From assembly GCF_024753145.1 (NCBI RefSeq), contig NZ_JANUGU010000008.1, positions 186,001-250,000 on the forward strand: a stretch of DNA of 64,000 nucleotides, in the 5' to 3' direction. The position numbers and the translations under genes were made by a program. The stretch's first letter is position 1, and the number at the start of each line of letters is the position of its first letter. Under the pieces are notes generated by a model. It was not told the origin of the DNA, did not search any database, and was given only the letters and a program-made list of their open reading frames with translations. Shown piece after piece: positions 24,932 to 35,295 of the stretch. The DNA is from Massilia terrae. GTDB taxonomy: Bacteria > Pseudomonadota > Gammaproteobacteria > Burkholderiales > Burkholderiaceae_D.

Positions 24932-26383
24932 ATGCTGAACCTGAACGACCCCTCCCTGCTGCGCCAACAGGCTTACATCGACGGCGAATGGTGTGACGCC
25001 AGCGGCGGCGCCACCGTCGAAGTGCACAACCCCGCCACCGGCGAATTGGTCGGCACCGTTCCGCACATGGGCGCGGATGAAACGCGGCGCGCGATCGATG
25101 CCGCCCGCGCGGCCTGGCCGGCCTGGCGCAAGAAGAGCGCCAAGGAACGCGCCGCGATCCTGCGCAAGTGGAGCGACCTGATGCTGGCCAACGCGGACGA
25201 CCTGGCGCAGCTGATGACGGTGGAACAGGGCAAGCCGCTGGCCGAATCGAAGGGCGAGATCGGCTATGCCGCCTCGTTCTTCGAGTGGTTCGGCGAGGAA
25301 GCCAAGCGCGCCGACGGCGACGTGCTGCAGTCGCCGTGGCCCGACCGCAAGCTGATCGTGACGCGCGAGCCGATCGGCGTGTGCGCCGCCATCACGCCGT
25401 GGAACTTCCCGTCCGCGATGATCACCCGCAAGGTCGCGCCGGCGCTGGCGGCCGGCTGCCCGATCGTGCTCAAGCCATCCGAACTGACGCCCTATTCCGC
25501 GTTCGCACTGGCGGTGCTGGCCGAACGCGCCGGCGTGCCCAAGGGCGTGTTCTCGATCGTCACCGGCGACGCCAAGGCGATCGGCGGCGAGATGACCGGC
25601 AACCCGACCGTGCGCAAGCTGAGCTTTACCGGCTCGACCGCCGTCGGCCGCCTGCTGATGGAGCAATGTGCGCCGACGGTCAAGAAAATCTCGCTGGAAC
25701 TGGGCGGCAATGCGGCCTTCATCGTCTTCGACGACGCCGACCTCGACGCCGCGGTGGAAGGCGCGATCGCGTCCAAGTACCGCAACGCCGGCCAGACTTG
25801 CGTGTGCGCCAACCGCCTGTACGTGCAGGACGGGGTGTACGAGGAGTTCGCGCGCAAGCTGGTCGAGAAGGTGCGCGCGCTCAAGATCGGCAACGGCCTC
25901 GACGCCGGCGTGAACCAGGGGCCGCTGATCAACGAAAAGGCGGTGGAAAAGGTCGAGGACCACATCGCCGATGCGCTGGCCAAGGGCGCGCGGCTGCAGC
26001 TGGGCGGCAAGCGCAGCGCGCTCGGCCACAGCTTCTTCGAGCCGACCGTGCTGGCCGATGTCACGTCCAACATGAAAGTCGCGCACGAGGAAACCTTCGG
26101 CCCGCTGGCGCCGCTGTTCCGCTTCAAGACCGAGGAGGAAGTGATCGGGATGGTCAACGACACCGAGTTCGGCCTCGCCTCCTACTTCTACTCGCGCGAT
26201 ATCGGCCGGGCCTGGCGCGTCGCCGAGGCGATCGAGACCGGCATGGTCGGCGTCAACACCGGCCTGATCTCGAACGAGATCGCGCCCTTCGGCGGGGTCA
26301 AGCAGTCCGGCATGGGCCGCGAGGGCTCGAAGTACGGCATGGATGACTACCTGGTGATCAAGTACATCTGCATGGGGATGTAA
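24932..26383 (+). CDS. gabD: NAD(P)-dependent succinate-semialdehyde dehydrogenase
   Basis: Oxidises succinate semialdehyde to succinate, linking GABA from the Puu route to the citric acid cycle. The product is 483 aa, close to E. coli GabD. Catalytic E256 (SLELGGNAAFIVFDDAD) and C290 (NAGQTCVCANRLYV) match E254 and C288 there. PWNFPSAMITRK and FTGSTAVGR are cofactor motifs; the C-terminal GGVKQSGMGREGSKYGMDDY is typical of GabD rather than other aldehyde dehydrogenases. It diverges from puuD. No gabT lies next to it, so the SpuC-like enzyme or another aminotransferase must supply the semialdehyde. Confidence 0.92.
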   Translation: MLNLNDPSLLRQQAYIDGEWCDASGGATVEVHNPATGELVGTVPHMGADETRRAIDAARAAWPAWRKKSAKERAAILRKWSDLMLANADDLAQLMTVEQGKPLAESKGEIGYAASFFEWFGEEAKRADGDVLQSPWPDRKLIVTREPIGVCAAITPWNFPSAMITRKVAPALAAGCPIVLKPSELTPYSAFALAVLAERAGVPKGVFSIVTGDAKAIGGEMTGNPTVRKLSFTGSTAVGRLLMEQCAPTVKKISLELGGNAAFIVFDDADLDAAVEGAIASKYRNAGQTCVCANRLYVQDGVYEEFARKLVEKVRALKIGNGLDAGVNQGPLINEKAVEKVEDHIADALAKGARLQLGGKRSALGHSFFEPTVLADVTSNMKVAHEETFGPLAPLFRFKTEEEVIGMVNDTEFGLASYFYSRDIGRAWRVAEAIETGMVGVNTGLISNEIAPFGGVKQSGMGREGSKYGMDDYLVIKYICMGM

Positions 26384-26411
26384 GTTGCAATGCGCGATAT
26401 ATGCATTGAAT

Positions 26412-26430
26412 GATAATTATTATTCTTGCA
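26412..26430. promoter_or_regulatory. Weak Fur-box-like sequence upstream of chemoreceptor
   Basis: GATAATTATTATTCTTGCA matches 12 of 19 positions of the classical Fur box, in an AT-rich patch before the chemoreceptor at 26500. The match may only reflect AT richness. Confidence 0.2.
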
Positions 26431-26499
26431 TAGCGAAAAGTTATTGACCGATAATATGTGATCATCCACCTACCTATCCTCAATAATCAGGCATCGCGA

Positions 26500-28095
26500 A
26501 TGAAAATTGCTGACCTACGAATCGGCACCAGGCTTGGTGCCGGTTTTACTTTGTTGCTCATCATGATGACCGTGCTGACGGCGGTCGGCTTCGTCCTGCT
26601 GGGCGACTACAAGAAAAACACCAACACTTTGCTGCAGGACACGATCGCCAAGGAACGCCTGGCCATCGAGTGGCAGGGTGCGGCGGAACTGAACGCGGCG
26701 CGCGCCAGCGACCTGCTGGGCGAAACCAACGACACCATCAAGTCGGCGCTGAACCAGAAGGTGGAACGCACCAGCGCCCGCATCACCGACGTCGAGCGCC
26801 AGCTGACCGCACTGGTCGCGACCGACACCGGCAAGCAGATGCTGGCCGAGGTGGGCGCCAGGCGCGCCGCGTACATCAAGGCGCGCAGCGCGGCCTTCGC
26901 GCCGGGCGCCGACCCGGTAGCGAGCGAGGCCGCGATGAGCGCCACCATGGCCGACTACTCCGAAGCGCTGGGCAAGCTGGCGCGCCACCAGCGCAACAAG
27001 GCCGACGCCGAAGCCGCGCTGGTGATGGCCAAGGGCGACACCGGGCGCATGCTGCTGGCCGGCCTGTGGGCGGTGTCGATCGTGCTCGCGATCGGCTGGA
27101 CCGTGCTGGTGACGCGCTCGATCACGCGCCCGCTGGGCGAAGCCACCGAAATGGCGGAAGCCGTCGCCCGAGGCGAGCTCGACCACCGCGAGCACGTCTA
27201 TGCGCGCGACGAGACCGGCCAGCTGCTGACGGCCCTGAACCTGATGCAGCGCGACCTGCACCGCATCGTCAGCGCCGTGCGCGACAGCAGCAGCGCGATC
27301 GCCACCGCCTCCGGCCAGATCGCGATGGGCAATGAAGACCTGTCGGCGCGCACCGAGCAGCAGGCCGGTTCGCTGGAAGAAACGGCGTCGTCGATGGAAG
27401 AACTGACCGCCGCCGTCAAGCACAATTCGGACAATGCGCGCCAGGCCAACCAGCTGGCGGCCGACGCCTCGCAGGTGGCGGTGGCCGGCGGCCACGTGGT
27501 GGCGCAGGTGGTGCAGACCATGGGCACGATCCACGCGTCGGCCAGCAAGATCACCGACATTATCGGCGTGATCGACGGCATCGCGTTCCAGACCAATATC
27601 CTGGCCCTGAACGCCGCTGTCGAAGCGGCGCGCGCGGGCGAGGCCGGGCGCGGTTTCGCGGTGGTGGCCACCGAGGTACGCAGCCTGGCGCACCGCTCGG
27701 CCAGCGCGGCCAAGGAGATCAAGTCGCTGATCGAGGCCTCGGTGCGGGAAGTCGACAACGGCAGCGTGCTGGTGGAACGCGCCGGCAAGACGATGGAGGA
27801 GATCGTGCAAAGCGTCAGCCGCGTCACCGCGATCATGCGCGAGATCGCCAGCGCCGGCAGCGAGCAGGAATCGGGCATCGGCCAGATCAATCAGGCCATC
27901 GTGCAGATGGATACCGTGACCCAGCAGAACGCGGCGCTGGTCGAGGAAGCGGCCGCCGCCAGCGGCGCCCTGCGCCAGCAGGCCGCCGGGCTGGAACAGG
28001 CGGTCAGCGTGTTCAAGCTGAGCCAGGACGCCAGCGTGCAAGCCCTGCCGCGGCGCGGGCGCAGCGACAGCCGGGCGATCGCTCTGGCAGCCTGA
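26500..28095 (+). CDS. Methyl-accepting chemotaxis protein
   Basis: Chemoreceptor of 531 aa. TM1 lies at about residues 11-33 and is followed by a periplasmic helical domain of about 155 residues, consistent with the four-helix-bundle MCP type; TM2 is at about 190-208. Then come HAMP (RSITRPLGEATEMA) and the signalling hairpin with DLSARTEQQAGSLEETASSM and the tip FQTNILALNAAVEAARAGEA. The ATG at 26500 (MKIADLRIGTRL) aligns with the paralogue at 28285 (MRLDDLKIGTRM), which decides the start over an in-frame GTG/ATG-rich leader. An intrinsic terminator follows. The C-terminal tail ends RAIALAA, like its paralogue, without a CheR pentapeptide. Confidence 0.92.
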   Translation: MKIADLRIGTRLGAGFTLLLIMMTVLTAVGFVLLGDYKKNTNTLLQDTIAKERLAIEWQGAAELNAARASDLLGETNDTIKSALNQKVERTSARITDVERQLTALVATDTGKQMLAEVGARRAAYIKARSAAFAPGADPVASEAAMSATMADYSEALGKLARHQRNKADAEAALVMAKGDTGRMLLAGLWAVSIVLAIGWTVLVTRSITRPLGEATEMAEAVARGELDHREHVYARDETGQLLTALNLMQRDLHRIVSAVRDSSSAIATASGQIAMGNEDLSARTEQQAGSLEETASSMEELTAAVKHNSDNARQANQLAADASQVAVAGGHVVAQVVQTMGTIHASASKITDIIGVIDGIAFQTNILALNAAVEAARAGEAGRGFAVVATEVRSLAHRSASAAKEIKSLIEASVREVDNGSVLVERAGKTMEEIVQSVSRVTAIMREIASAGSEQESGIGQINQAIVQMDTVTQQNAALVEEAAAASGALRQQAAGLEQAVSVFKLSQDASVQALPRRGRSDSRAIALAA

Positions 28096-28116
28096 ACTCA
28101 TCGCCCGCCCGCAGCA

Positions 28117-28142
28117 AGCCCGGCCTCGCGCCGGGCTTTTTT
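28117..28142 (+). terminator. Intrinsic terminator after chemoreceptor
   Basis: AGCCCGGC and GCCGGGCT form an 8-bp stem with a 5-base loop followed by a run of six T, 22 bases after the chemoreceptor stop. It separates the two tandem receptor genes. Confidence 0.9.
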
Positions 28143-28284
28143 GTTGCCGAAGAACCTCACGAGTTGCCCGACAGTTACAAAATTTGATGCGCCGGAGCAT
28201 AATGGACCGGCAGGCTTTCATGAGCCTCGCATAACAACCGGCGGGGAGACAGCCGGGGGATCATCTTTATAACGAAAACGACAA

Positions 28285-29895
28285 ATGAGACTCGACGACC
28301 TGAAGATCGGCACCCGGATGGGCGCCAGTTATGCAATTATTTGCATATTAATGAGTTTGCTGACGGGCGTCGGCATCTGGCTGCTGCGCGATTTCGGCGT
28401 CCGCGCCGAAGAAATGATGACGGACGCGCTGGCCAAGGTCCGCATCATCAACGACTGGCGCGCGGCCACGGAACTGAACGGCGTGCGCACCGGCATCGTG
28501 GTCATCTCGACCAACGAGGCCGAGCGCGATTCGCTGGCGGCGCAGATGAAGGACACCAGCGCCCACATCTCGGGCCTGCAGAAGCAGCTCGAAGCCCTGA
28601 TCGACGACCAGAAAGGCAAGGGCCTGTACGCCAGCATCGGCGCCAAGCGCAAGGCTTACATCGCGCTGCGCGACAAGGCGATGCAGGCGCGCAAGCTGGG
28701 TGACGCCGACGAGGCCGGCACCATCGCGCGCGGCCCGATGGCGGAGGCGCAGCAGGCTTACATCGGGGAAATCAACAAGCTGGTCGAACACGAGAAAACG
28801 CTGGCGGCCGGCCTGGCCCAGGCGTTGCGGGCGCGCGGCGCGGCCGGCCAGAAAGTGCTGGGCGGGCTGTGGCTGGCGGCGCTGGCGGCGGCGCTGGCCA
28901 GCGCGGTGCTGGCCACGCGTTCGATCAGCCGCCCGCTGGCGCGCGCCGTCGAACACACCGACGCGGTGGCGCAAGGACGCCTGCACAACCGCGAGGAAGA
29001 CTATGCACTCGACGAGACCGGCCAGGTGCTGTCGGCGCTGAACCGGATGAACCGCGACCTGTACCGGGTGGTGAGCGAGGTGCGCGACAGCAGCGCCTCG
29101 ATCGCCTCGTCCTCGGCCCAGATCGCGCAAGGCAACGAAGACCTGTCGGCGCGCACCGAGCAGCAGGCCAGCTCGCTGGAAGAGACGGCGGCTTCGGTCG
29201 AGGAACTGACGTCCACGGTGCGCCAGAACGCGGAGCACGCGCGCCACGCCAACCACCTGGCCAGCGGCGCATCGAAGGTGGCGGAGGAAGGCGGCGCGGT
29301 GGTGGCCCAGGTGGTGCAGAGCATGGACGCGATCAACGCGTCGGCGCGCAAGATCACGGACATCATCGGCGTCATCGACGGCATCGCGTTCCAGACCAAT
29401 ATCCTGGCGCTGAATGCGGCGGTGGAAGCGGCGCGCGCCGGCGAACAGGGACGCGGCTTCGCGGTAGTGGCGGCGGAGGTGCGCAACCTGGCCCAGCGTT
29501 CGGCCAGTGCGGCGAAGGAGATCAAGACCTTGATCGAGGTGTCGGTGCATGAAGTGCGCAACGGCAGCGGCCTGGTGAACAAGGCCGGCTCCACGATGCA
29601 GCAGATCGTGACCAGCGTGCGCGAGGTGAGCGCGCTGATGCAGGACATCGCGCTGGCCACCACCGAACAGGAAGCGGGCATCAACCAGCTCGGCCAGGCC
29701 ATCAGCGAGATGGACAATATGACCCAGCAGAACGCGGCGCTGGTCGAGGAAGCGGCGGCCGCCAGCGAGGCCATGCGCGAACAGGCGCAGCAGCTGGAGC
29801 AGGTGGTGAGCGTGTTCCAGCTGGAGCAGGATGCGAGCGTGCACGCGCTGCCGCGGCGGGCCGGCGGGGCGCGCAGCCTCGCGCTCGCGGCGTAG
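28285..29895 (+). CDS. Methyl-accepting chemotaxis protein, tandem paralogue
   Basis: Chemoreceptor of 536 aa, closely similar in layout to the one at 26500: start MRLDDLKIGTRMGASYA, TM1 at about 11-33, periplasmic helical domain to about 190, TM2, HAMP (RSISRPLARAVE), then the hairpin with DLSARTEQQASSLEETAASV and FQTNILALNAAVEAARAGEQ. The signalling halves are nearly identical while the sensing halves differ, as expected after duplication with ligand divergence. It is preceded by the terminator at 28117 and about 140 bases, so it has its own promoter. Ligand unknown. Confidence 0.92.
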   Translation: MRLDDLKIGTRMGASYAIICILMSLLTGVGIWLLRDFGVRAEEMMTDALAKVRIINDWRAATELNGVRTGIVVISTNEAERDSLAAQMKDTSAHISGLQKQLEALIDDQKGKGLYASIGAKRKAYIALRDKAMQARKLGDADEAGTIARGPMAEAQQAYIGEINKLVEHEKTLAAGLAQALRARGAAGQKVLGGLWLAALAAALASAVLATRSISRPLARAVEHTDAVAQGRLHNREEDYALDETGQVLSALNRMNRDLYRVVSEVRDSSASIASSSAQIAQGNEDLSARTEQQASSLEETAASVEELTSTVRQNAEHARHANHLASGASKVAEEGGAVVAQVVQSMDAINASARKITDIIGVIDGIAFQTNILALNAAVEAARAGEQGRGFAVVAAEVRNLAQRSASAAKEIKTLIEVSVHEVRNGSGLVNKAGSTMQQIVTSVREVSALMQDIALATTEQEAGINQLGQAISEMDNMTQQNAALVEEAAAASEAMREQAQQLEQVVSVFQLEQDASVHALPRRAGGARSLALAA

Positions 29896-29937
29896 AAGGC
29901 GCGAAGCAGGCCAGTCGAGATCTCGAAACGAAAAAGA

Positions 29938-30047
29938 GAACGTCATTCCCGCGCAGGCGGGAATCCCGTTCCTCAGCGTTGTGGCCGCGCTTGATTCAGC
30001 GGCCACGCACGCAAAACGGGGTCCCCGCTTGCGCGAGGACGACGTTC
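29938..30047. repeat. Paired REP-like palindrome
   Basis: Two inverted copies of a REP-like unit (GAACGTCATTCCCGCGCAGG at the left; its degenerate reverse complement at the right) flank an internal perfect 8-bp stem GTGGCCGC/GCGGCCAC at 29981-30006. The element fills the gap between the converging chemoreceptor and pyrophosphohydrolase genes and ends three bases before the latter's stop, so it may also terminate transcription from both sides. Confidence 0.75.
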
Positions 30048-30049
30048 AC

Positions 30050-30421
30050 TTAAGAGTCTTTTTCCAAATTGCGCTTGTACTCGTAGTACTTGCGCGCATC
30101 GCCGCGCACCAGGTCGGCCGGATACTTGGCGCGGTTGAGCACCATCTTCTCGTCCACCGCCGCGGCCAGGTCGACGTCGAGCTTGTCGGCCAGGCGCACC
30201 AGGTACACCAGCACGTCGGCCATCTCGTGCCGCACTTCGCGCAGCCTGGCTTCGCCCAGTTCCTCGGGCCGGCCGTCGCGCAGCCACTGGAAGTGCTCCA
30301 GCAGCTCGGCCGCTTCGACCGCCAGCGCCGACGACAGGTTCTTGGGCGTATGGAACTGGTCCCAGTCACGCTCGTCGACGAAGGCGCGCACCAGGTCGCG
30401 CAGGCGCGCCAGCTCGCTCAC
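30050..30421 (-). CDS. MazG-like (dCTPase/RS21-C6 type) nucleotide pyrophosphohydrolase
   Basis: All-alpha NTP pyrophosphohydrolase, 123 aa, expected to cleave (d)NTPs to monophosphates and PPi as a house-cleaning enzyme. The Mg-binding helices show EAAELLEHFQW and EVRHEMADVLVYLVRLADKL, the E-x2-E and E-x3-D pattern of the RS21-C6/DCTPP1 group; NLSSALAVEAAELLE fits this group rather than full MazG. The start is GTG at 30419-30421, overlapping the carbonic anhydrase stop (GTGA), which suggests translational coupling. No ATG fits the conserved N-terminus. Confidence 0.82.
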   Translation of the reverse strand: MSELARLRDLVRAFVDERDWDQFHTPKNLSSALAVEAAELLEHFQWLRDGRPEELGEARLREVRHEMADVLVYLVRLADKLDVDLAAAVDEKMVLNRAKYPADLVRGDARKYYEYKRNLEKDS

Positions 30422-31092
30422 GCCGGGATCCAGCCGTCCGCGTAGCGCGCCAGCAGCGCATCGTACTTCTGCGCCAGTTCGTCGGCGCTGGACACGGTGA
30501 TGCCCAGGTCGCGCAGCAAGCCGTCCTTCAGGCCGTACACCCAGCTGTGGATGGTCAGGTCCTGGCCGCGATCCCACGCGTCCTGCACGATGGTGGTCTG
30601 GGCGCAGTTGACCACCTGCTCGGCCACGTTCAGCTCGACCAGGCGGTCGTGCCCTTCGCCTTTCGGGATCACTTCGCCCAGGTAGCGGCCGTGCTTGTGC
30701 TTGACGTCCTGCACGTGGCGCAGCCAGTTGTCGACCAGGCCGACGCGGCGCCCGGTCAGCGCGGCGCCGACGCCGCCGCAGCCGTAGTGGCCGCAGACGA
30801 TGATGTGCTTGACCTTCAGCACCTCGATCGCGAACTGCAGCACCGACAGGCAATTCAGGTCGGAGTGCACGACCACGTTGGCGACGTTGCGGTGCACGAA
30901 CATCTCGCCCGGCAGCATGCCCAGCAGTTCGTTCGCCGGCACCCGGCTGTCCGAGCAGCCGATCCACATGTACTCGGGGGCCTGCTGCGCGGCCAGCGAT
31001 TTGAAGAAGTCCGGGTCTTGCGCGACCACCGAATCCGCCCACGCGCGGTTACGCGCGAACAGTTCTTTGGTGATGGGTTTGGTATTAGGCAT
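30418..31092 (-). CDS. can: Beta-class carbonic anhydrase
   Basis: Interconverts CO2 and bicarbonate with a zinc centre, 224 aa. Zinc ligands and partners are visible: C46-S-D48-S-R50 (WIGCSDSRVPANEL), H102 and C105 (CGHYGCGGVGAAL). Length and motifs match E. coli Can. The ATG at 31092 has AAGGAA upstream; a longer frame back to 31134 adds an unrelated leader. It is followed by the pyrophosphohydrolase in one operon. The dnaJ terminator at 31133-31169 lies immediately upstream on the same strand. Confidence 0.94.
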   Translation of the reverse strand: MPNTKPITKELFARNRAWADSVVAQDPDFFKSLAAQQAPEYMWIGCSDSRVPANELLGMLPGEMFVHRNVANVVVHSDLNCLSVLQFAIEVLKVKHIIVCGHYGCGGVGAALTGRRVGLVDNWLRHVQDVKHKHGRYLGEVIPKGEGHDRLVELNVAEQVVNCAQTTIVQDAWDRGQDLTIHSWVYGLKDGLLRDLGITVSSADELAQKYDALLARYADGWIPA

Positions 31093-31132
31093 GTGATTCC
31101 TTATTCCTTGGTTCGTGCGCGGGCCGGCGGGC

Positions 31133-31169
31133 AAAAAAAACCGCCGGAGACTTGCGCCATCCAGCGGTT
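31133..31169 (-). terminator. Intrinsic terminator after dnaJ
   Basis: Read leftward: a 10-bp stem AACCGCTGGA/TCCGGCGGTT with one G-T pair and an 11-base loop, then eight T. It begins 5 bases after the dnaJ stop and ends the heat-shock cluster. Confidence 0.9.
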
Positions 31170-31174
31170 CGGAC

Positions 31175-32302
31175 TTATTCGAAGAAGTCCTTCACTTTGT
31201 CCATCCAGCCCTTGCTTTGCGGACTGTGCTTGGCGCCGCCTTCCCTGGTCAGCCGGTCGAATTCCCGCAGCAGGTCTTTCTGCTTGTCGGTCAACTTGAC
31301 CGGTGTCTCGACGGCAACATGGCAAAACAGATCGCCAGTATACCCTGAACGGACGCCCTTGATGCCCTTGCCCTTCAGGCGGAAGGTCTTGCCGGTCTGG
31401 GTGCCTTCGGGGACGGTGAACGAGACCTTGCCCGACAGGGTCGGCACTTCGATCTCGCCGCCCAGCGCGGCAGTGCTGAAGGAGATCGGCATTTCGCAGT
31501 GCAGGTCGTCGCCTTCGCGCTGGAATACCTGGTGCGGCTTGATGTGGATCTCCACGTACAGGTCGCCCGGCGGCCCGCCATTGGTGCCCGGCTCGCCGTT
31601 GCCGGTGGAGCGGATGCGCATGCCGTTGTCGATGCCGGCCGGGATCTTCACTTCCAGCGTCTTGTTGCGCTTGATGCGGCCGGCGCCGCCGCAGGCCGCG
31701 CACGGCTCCGGGATCACCTTGCCGCTGCCGTGGCACTTCGGGCAGGTCTGCTGGATCGAGAAGAAGCCCTGCTGCATGCGCACCTGGCCATGGCCGTGGC
31801 AAGTGGTGCAGGTGACCGGCTGCGTGCCCGGCTTGGCGCCGCTGCCGTGGCAGGTGTCGCACTTGTCCCAGCTCGGCACGCGGATGGTGGTGTCGTAGCC
31901 GTGGGCCGCCTGTTCCAGCGTGATCTCGAGGTTGTAGCGCAGGTCGGCGCCGCGGTACACCTGCGGGCCGGCGTTGCGGCGGCCGCCGCCGCCGAAGATG
32001 TCGCCGAAGATGTCGCCGAACGCATCGCCGAAACCGCCCTGGCCGAAGCCGCCGAAGCCGCCCGCGCCGCTGTTCGGATCGACGCCGGCGTGACCGTAGC
32101 GGTCATAGGCCTCGCGCTTCTCCGGATTGGTCAGCATCTCGTAGGCTTCCTTGACCTCCTTGAACTTCTCTTCCGCTTCCTTGTTGTCCGGATTGCGGTC
32201 AGGATGGTACTTCATCGCCAGTTTGCGATAAGCCTTCTTGATGTCCTCTTCCGAGGCTGTCTTCGCGACCCCGAGGATCTCGTAAAAATCACGCTTTGCC
32301 AT
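31175..32302 (-). CDS. dnaJ: Chaperone DnaJ
   Basis: Hsp40 co-chaperone that delivers substrates to DnaK and stimulates its ATPase, 375 aa. The J domain at residues 1-70 has the HPD triad in KYHPDRNPD. A Gly/Phe-rich linker spans about 75-125. Four zinc-binding CxxCxGxG repeats follow (CDTCHGSG, CTTCHGHG, CPKCHGSG, CAACGGAG), then the substrate-binding C-terminal domain. AAGGTG precedes the ATG. It lies downstream of dnaK, with a strong terminator between them, so full expression needs readthrough or a promoter in the 124-bp gap; none with a clear RpoH match was found there. Confidence 0.97.
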   Translation of the reverse strand: MAKRDFYEILGVAKTASEEDIKKAYRKLAMKYHPDRNPDNKEAEEKFKEVKEAYEMLTNPEKREAYDRYGHAGVDPNSGAGGFGGFGQGGFGDAFGDIFGDIFGGGGRRNAGPQVYRGADLRYNLEITLEQAAHGYDTTIRVPSWDKCDTCHGSGAKPGTQPVTCTTCHGHGQVRMQQGFFSIQQTCPKCHGSGKVIPEPCAACGGAGRIKRNKTLEVKIPAGIDNGMRIRSTGNGEPGTNGGPPGDLYVEIHIKPHQVFQREGDDLHCEMPISFSTAALGGEIEVPTLSGKVSFTVPEGTQTGKTFRLKGKGIKGVRSGYTGDLFCHVAVETPVKLTDKQKDLLREFDRLTREGGAKHSPQSKGWMDKVKDFFE

Positions 32303-32346
32303 TTGCGGGCACCTTGCTGTCTATCTTCTAACGAAACGGTATGTGC

Positions 32347-32387
32347 AAAAAAACCGAGCCGAACACCACACGGTTGCTTCGGCTCGG
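32347..32387 (-). terminator. Intrinsic terminator after dnaK
   Basis: Read leftward: a 10-bp stem CCGAGCCGAA/TTCGGCTCGG with a 14-base loop, followed by seven T. It sits 40 bases after the dnaK stop and before dnaJ, and should reduce dnaJ transcription relative to dnaK. Confidence 0.9.
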
Positions 32388-32426
32388 CATTTTACGCTGG
32401 ATCGGCCGCGGCCAATCCATCCTGCA

Positions 32427-34370
<1,944 letters not shown>

Positions 34371-34411
34371 GATTTTTTTCCTTTTATGAAATTTTGTTTC
34401 AGATGGCTCAA

Positions 34412-34439
34412 ATATTGGGAAAAACTGCGTGCTTTCAAG
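34412..34439 (-). promoter_or_regulatory. RpoH (sigma-32) promoter of dnaK
   Basis: Read leftward: CTTGAAA (34439-34433), a 13-base spacer, then CCCAATAT (34419-34412). The -35 is a perfect match and the -10 differs in one position from the E. coli sigma-32 consensus CCCCATNT. It lies 42 bases before the dnaK ATG, in the grpE-dnaK gap. Confidence 0.8.
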
Positions 34440-34470
34440 GGCTTTTGCCAGCCAACACGCAGGATTTTTC

Positions 34471-35019
34471 TTATTTCGGCTGCGCCGCGGTCACGATGGC
34501 CGGACGCAGCAGGCGGTCGGCGATCATGTAGCCCTTTTGCAGGACGTTGACGACGGTATTCGCTTCCTGGTCGGCCGGCACCACGGCCACGGCCTGGTGC
34601 TTGTTCGGGTCGAGCTTGTCGCCCGGCTGGGGCATCACTTCGACCAGGCGGTTGCGTTCGAACGCGGCGGTCAGCTGCTTGAGCGTCATCTCGACGCCTT
34701 CGCGGAGGGCGTTCACGTCGCCGGACTCGACCTTGAGGGCCATCTCGAGGCTGTCGCGTACCGGCAACAGCGCTTCGGCGAAACTTTCGACGGCAAACTT
34801 GTGGGCCTTGCTCACATCTTCCTGGGCGCGGCGGCGGATGTTCTCGGCGTCGGCCTTGGCGCGCATGAAGGCGTCATGCATCTCGGCCAGCTTGGCCTCG
34901 GTGGCGGACAGCTGGGCTTCCAGGCCGGTCTCGGCGGCGGCTTCCTGGGCCGGCGCCGGCTGGGAGGCTTCCTGGCCTTCCGCCTGGTTCGGCAGCTCTT
35001 GGTTTTCTTGGTCTTGCAT
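34471..35019 (-). CDS. grpE: Nucleotide exchange factor GrpE
   Basis: Releases ADP from DnaK, 182 aa. The N-terminus (residues 1-35) is acidic, Gln- and Ala-rich and probably disordered. A long coiled coil follows (AQLSATEAKLAEMHDAFMRA, DAENIRRRAQEDV) and leads into the beta domain with PGDKLDPNKHQAVAVV and the conserved end VLQKGYMIADRLLRPAIV. The start has AGGAGA. It is the first gene of the heat-shock cluster and has a perfect RpoH promoter 70 bases upstream. Confidence 0.96.
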   Translation of the reverse strand: MQDQENQELPNQAEGQEASQPAPAQEAAAETGLEAQLSATEAKLAEMHDAFMRAKADAENIRRRAQEDVSKAHKFAVESFAEALLPVRDSLEMALKVESGDVNALREGVEMTLKQLTAAFERNRLVEVMPQPGDKLDPNKHQAVAVVPADQEANTVVNVLQKGYMIADRLLRPAIVTAAQPK

Positions 35020-35088
35020 CGGAAAAATCTCCTCGAATCAGGGACTTGGCGGTAGTGGGAATTGATCCTGCCAGTCGTACAGGCCCGC

Positions 35089-35116
35089 ATATGGGGCGTA
35101 CTCCGACATTTTCAAG
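35089..35116 (-). promoter_or_regulatory. RpoH (sigma-32) promoter of grpE
   Basis: Read leftward: CTTGAAA (35116-35110), a 13-base spacer, then CCCCATAT (35096-35089). Both elements match the sigma-32 consensus exactly. The -10 is 70 bases upstream of the grpE ATG. No CIRCE-type inverted repeat is visible here. Confidence 0.9.
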
Positions 35117-35295
35117 GGGAATGCAGAGCAAAATGACAAATCGCCCGGCGGCGCCGAAAAGCGTTGTATGTGTACTATTTGTTACAAAATTTACGCACTC
35201 GGGGATACTTTCAAGAACCAGTCGATCTAATATGAGATGTGCAAGCTTATGTAGCGCACAACGTACGGTTTCGCCAATTCGACTGGAACCCAATC

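Noticed and set aside
26440..26456. A sigma-28-like CCGATAA upstream of the chemoreceptor
   Set aside because: No TAAAGTTT-like -35 element is found at the required distance; the nearest resemblance is only four bases away.
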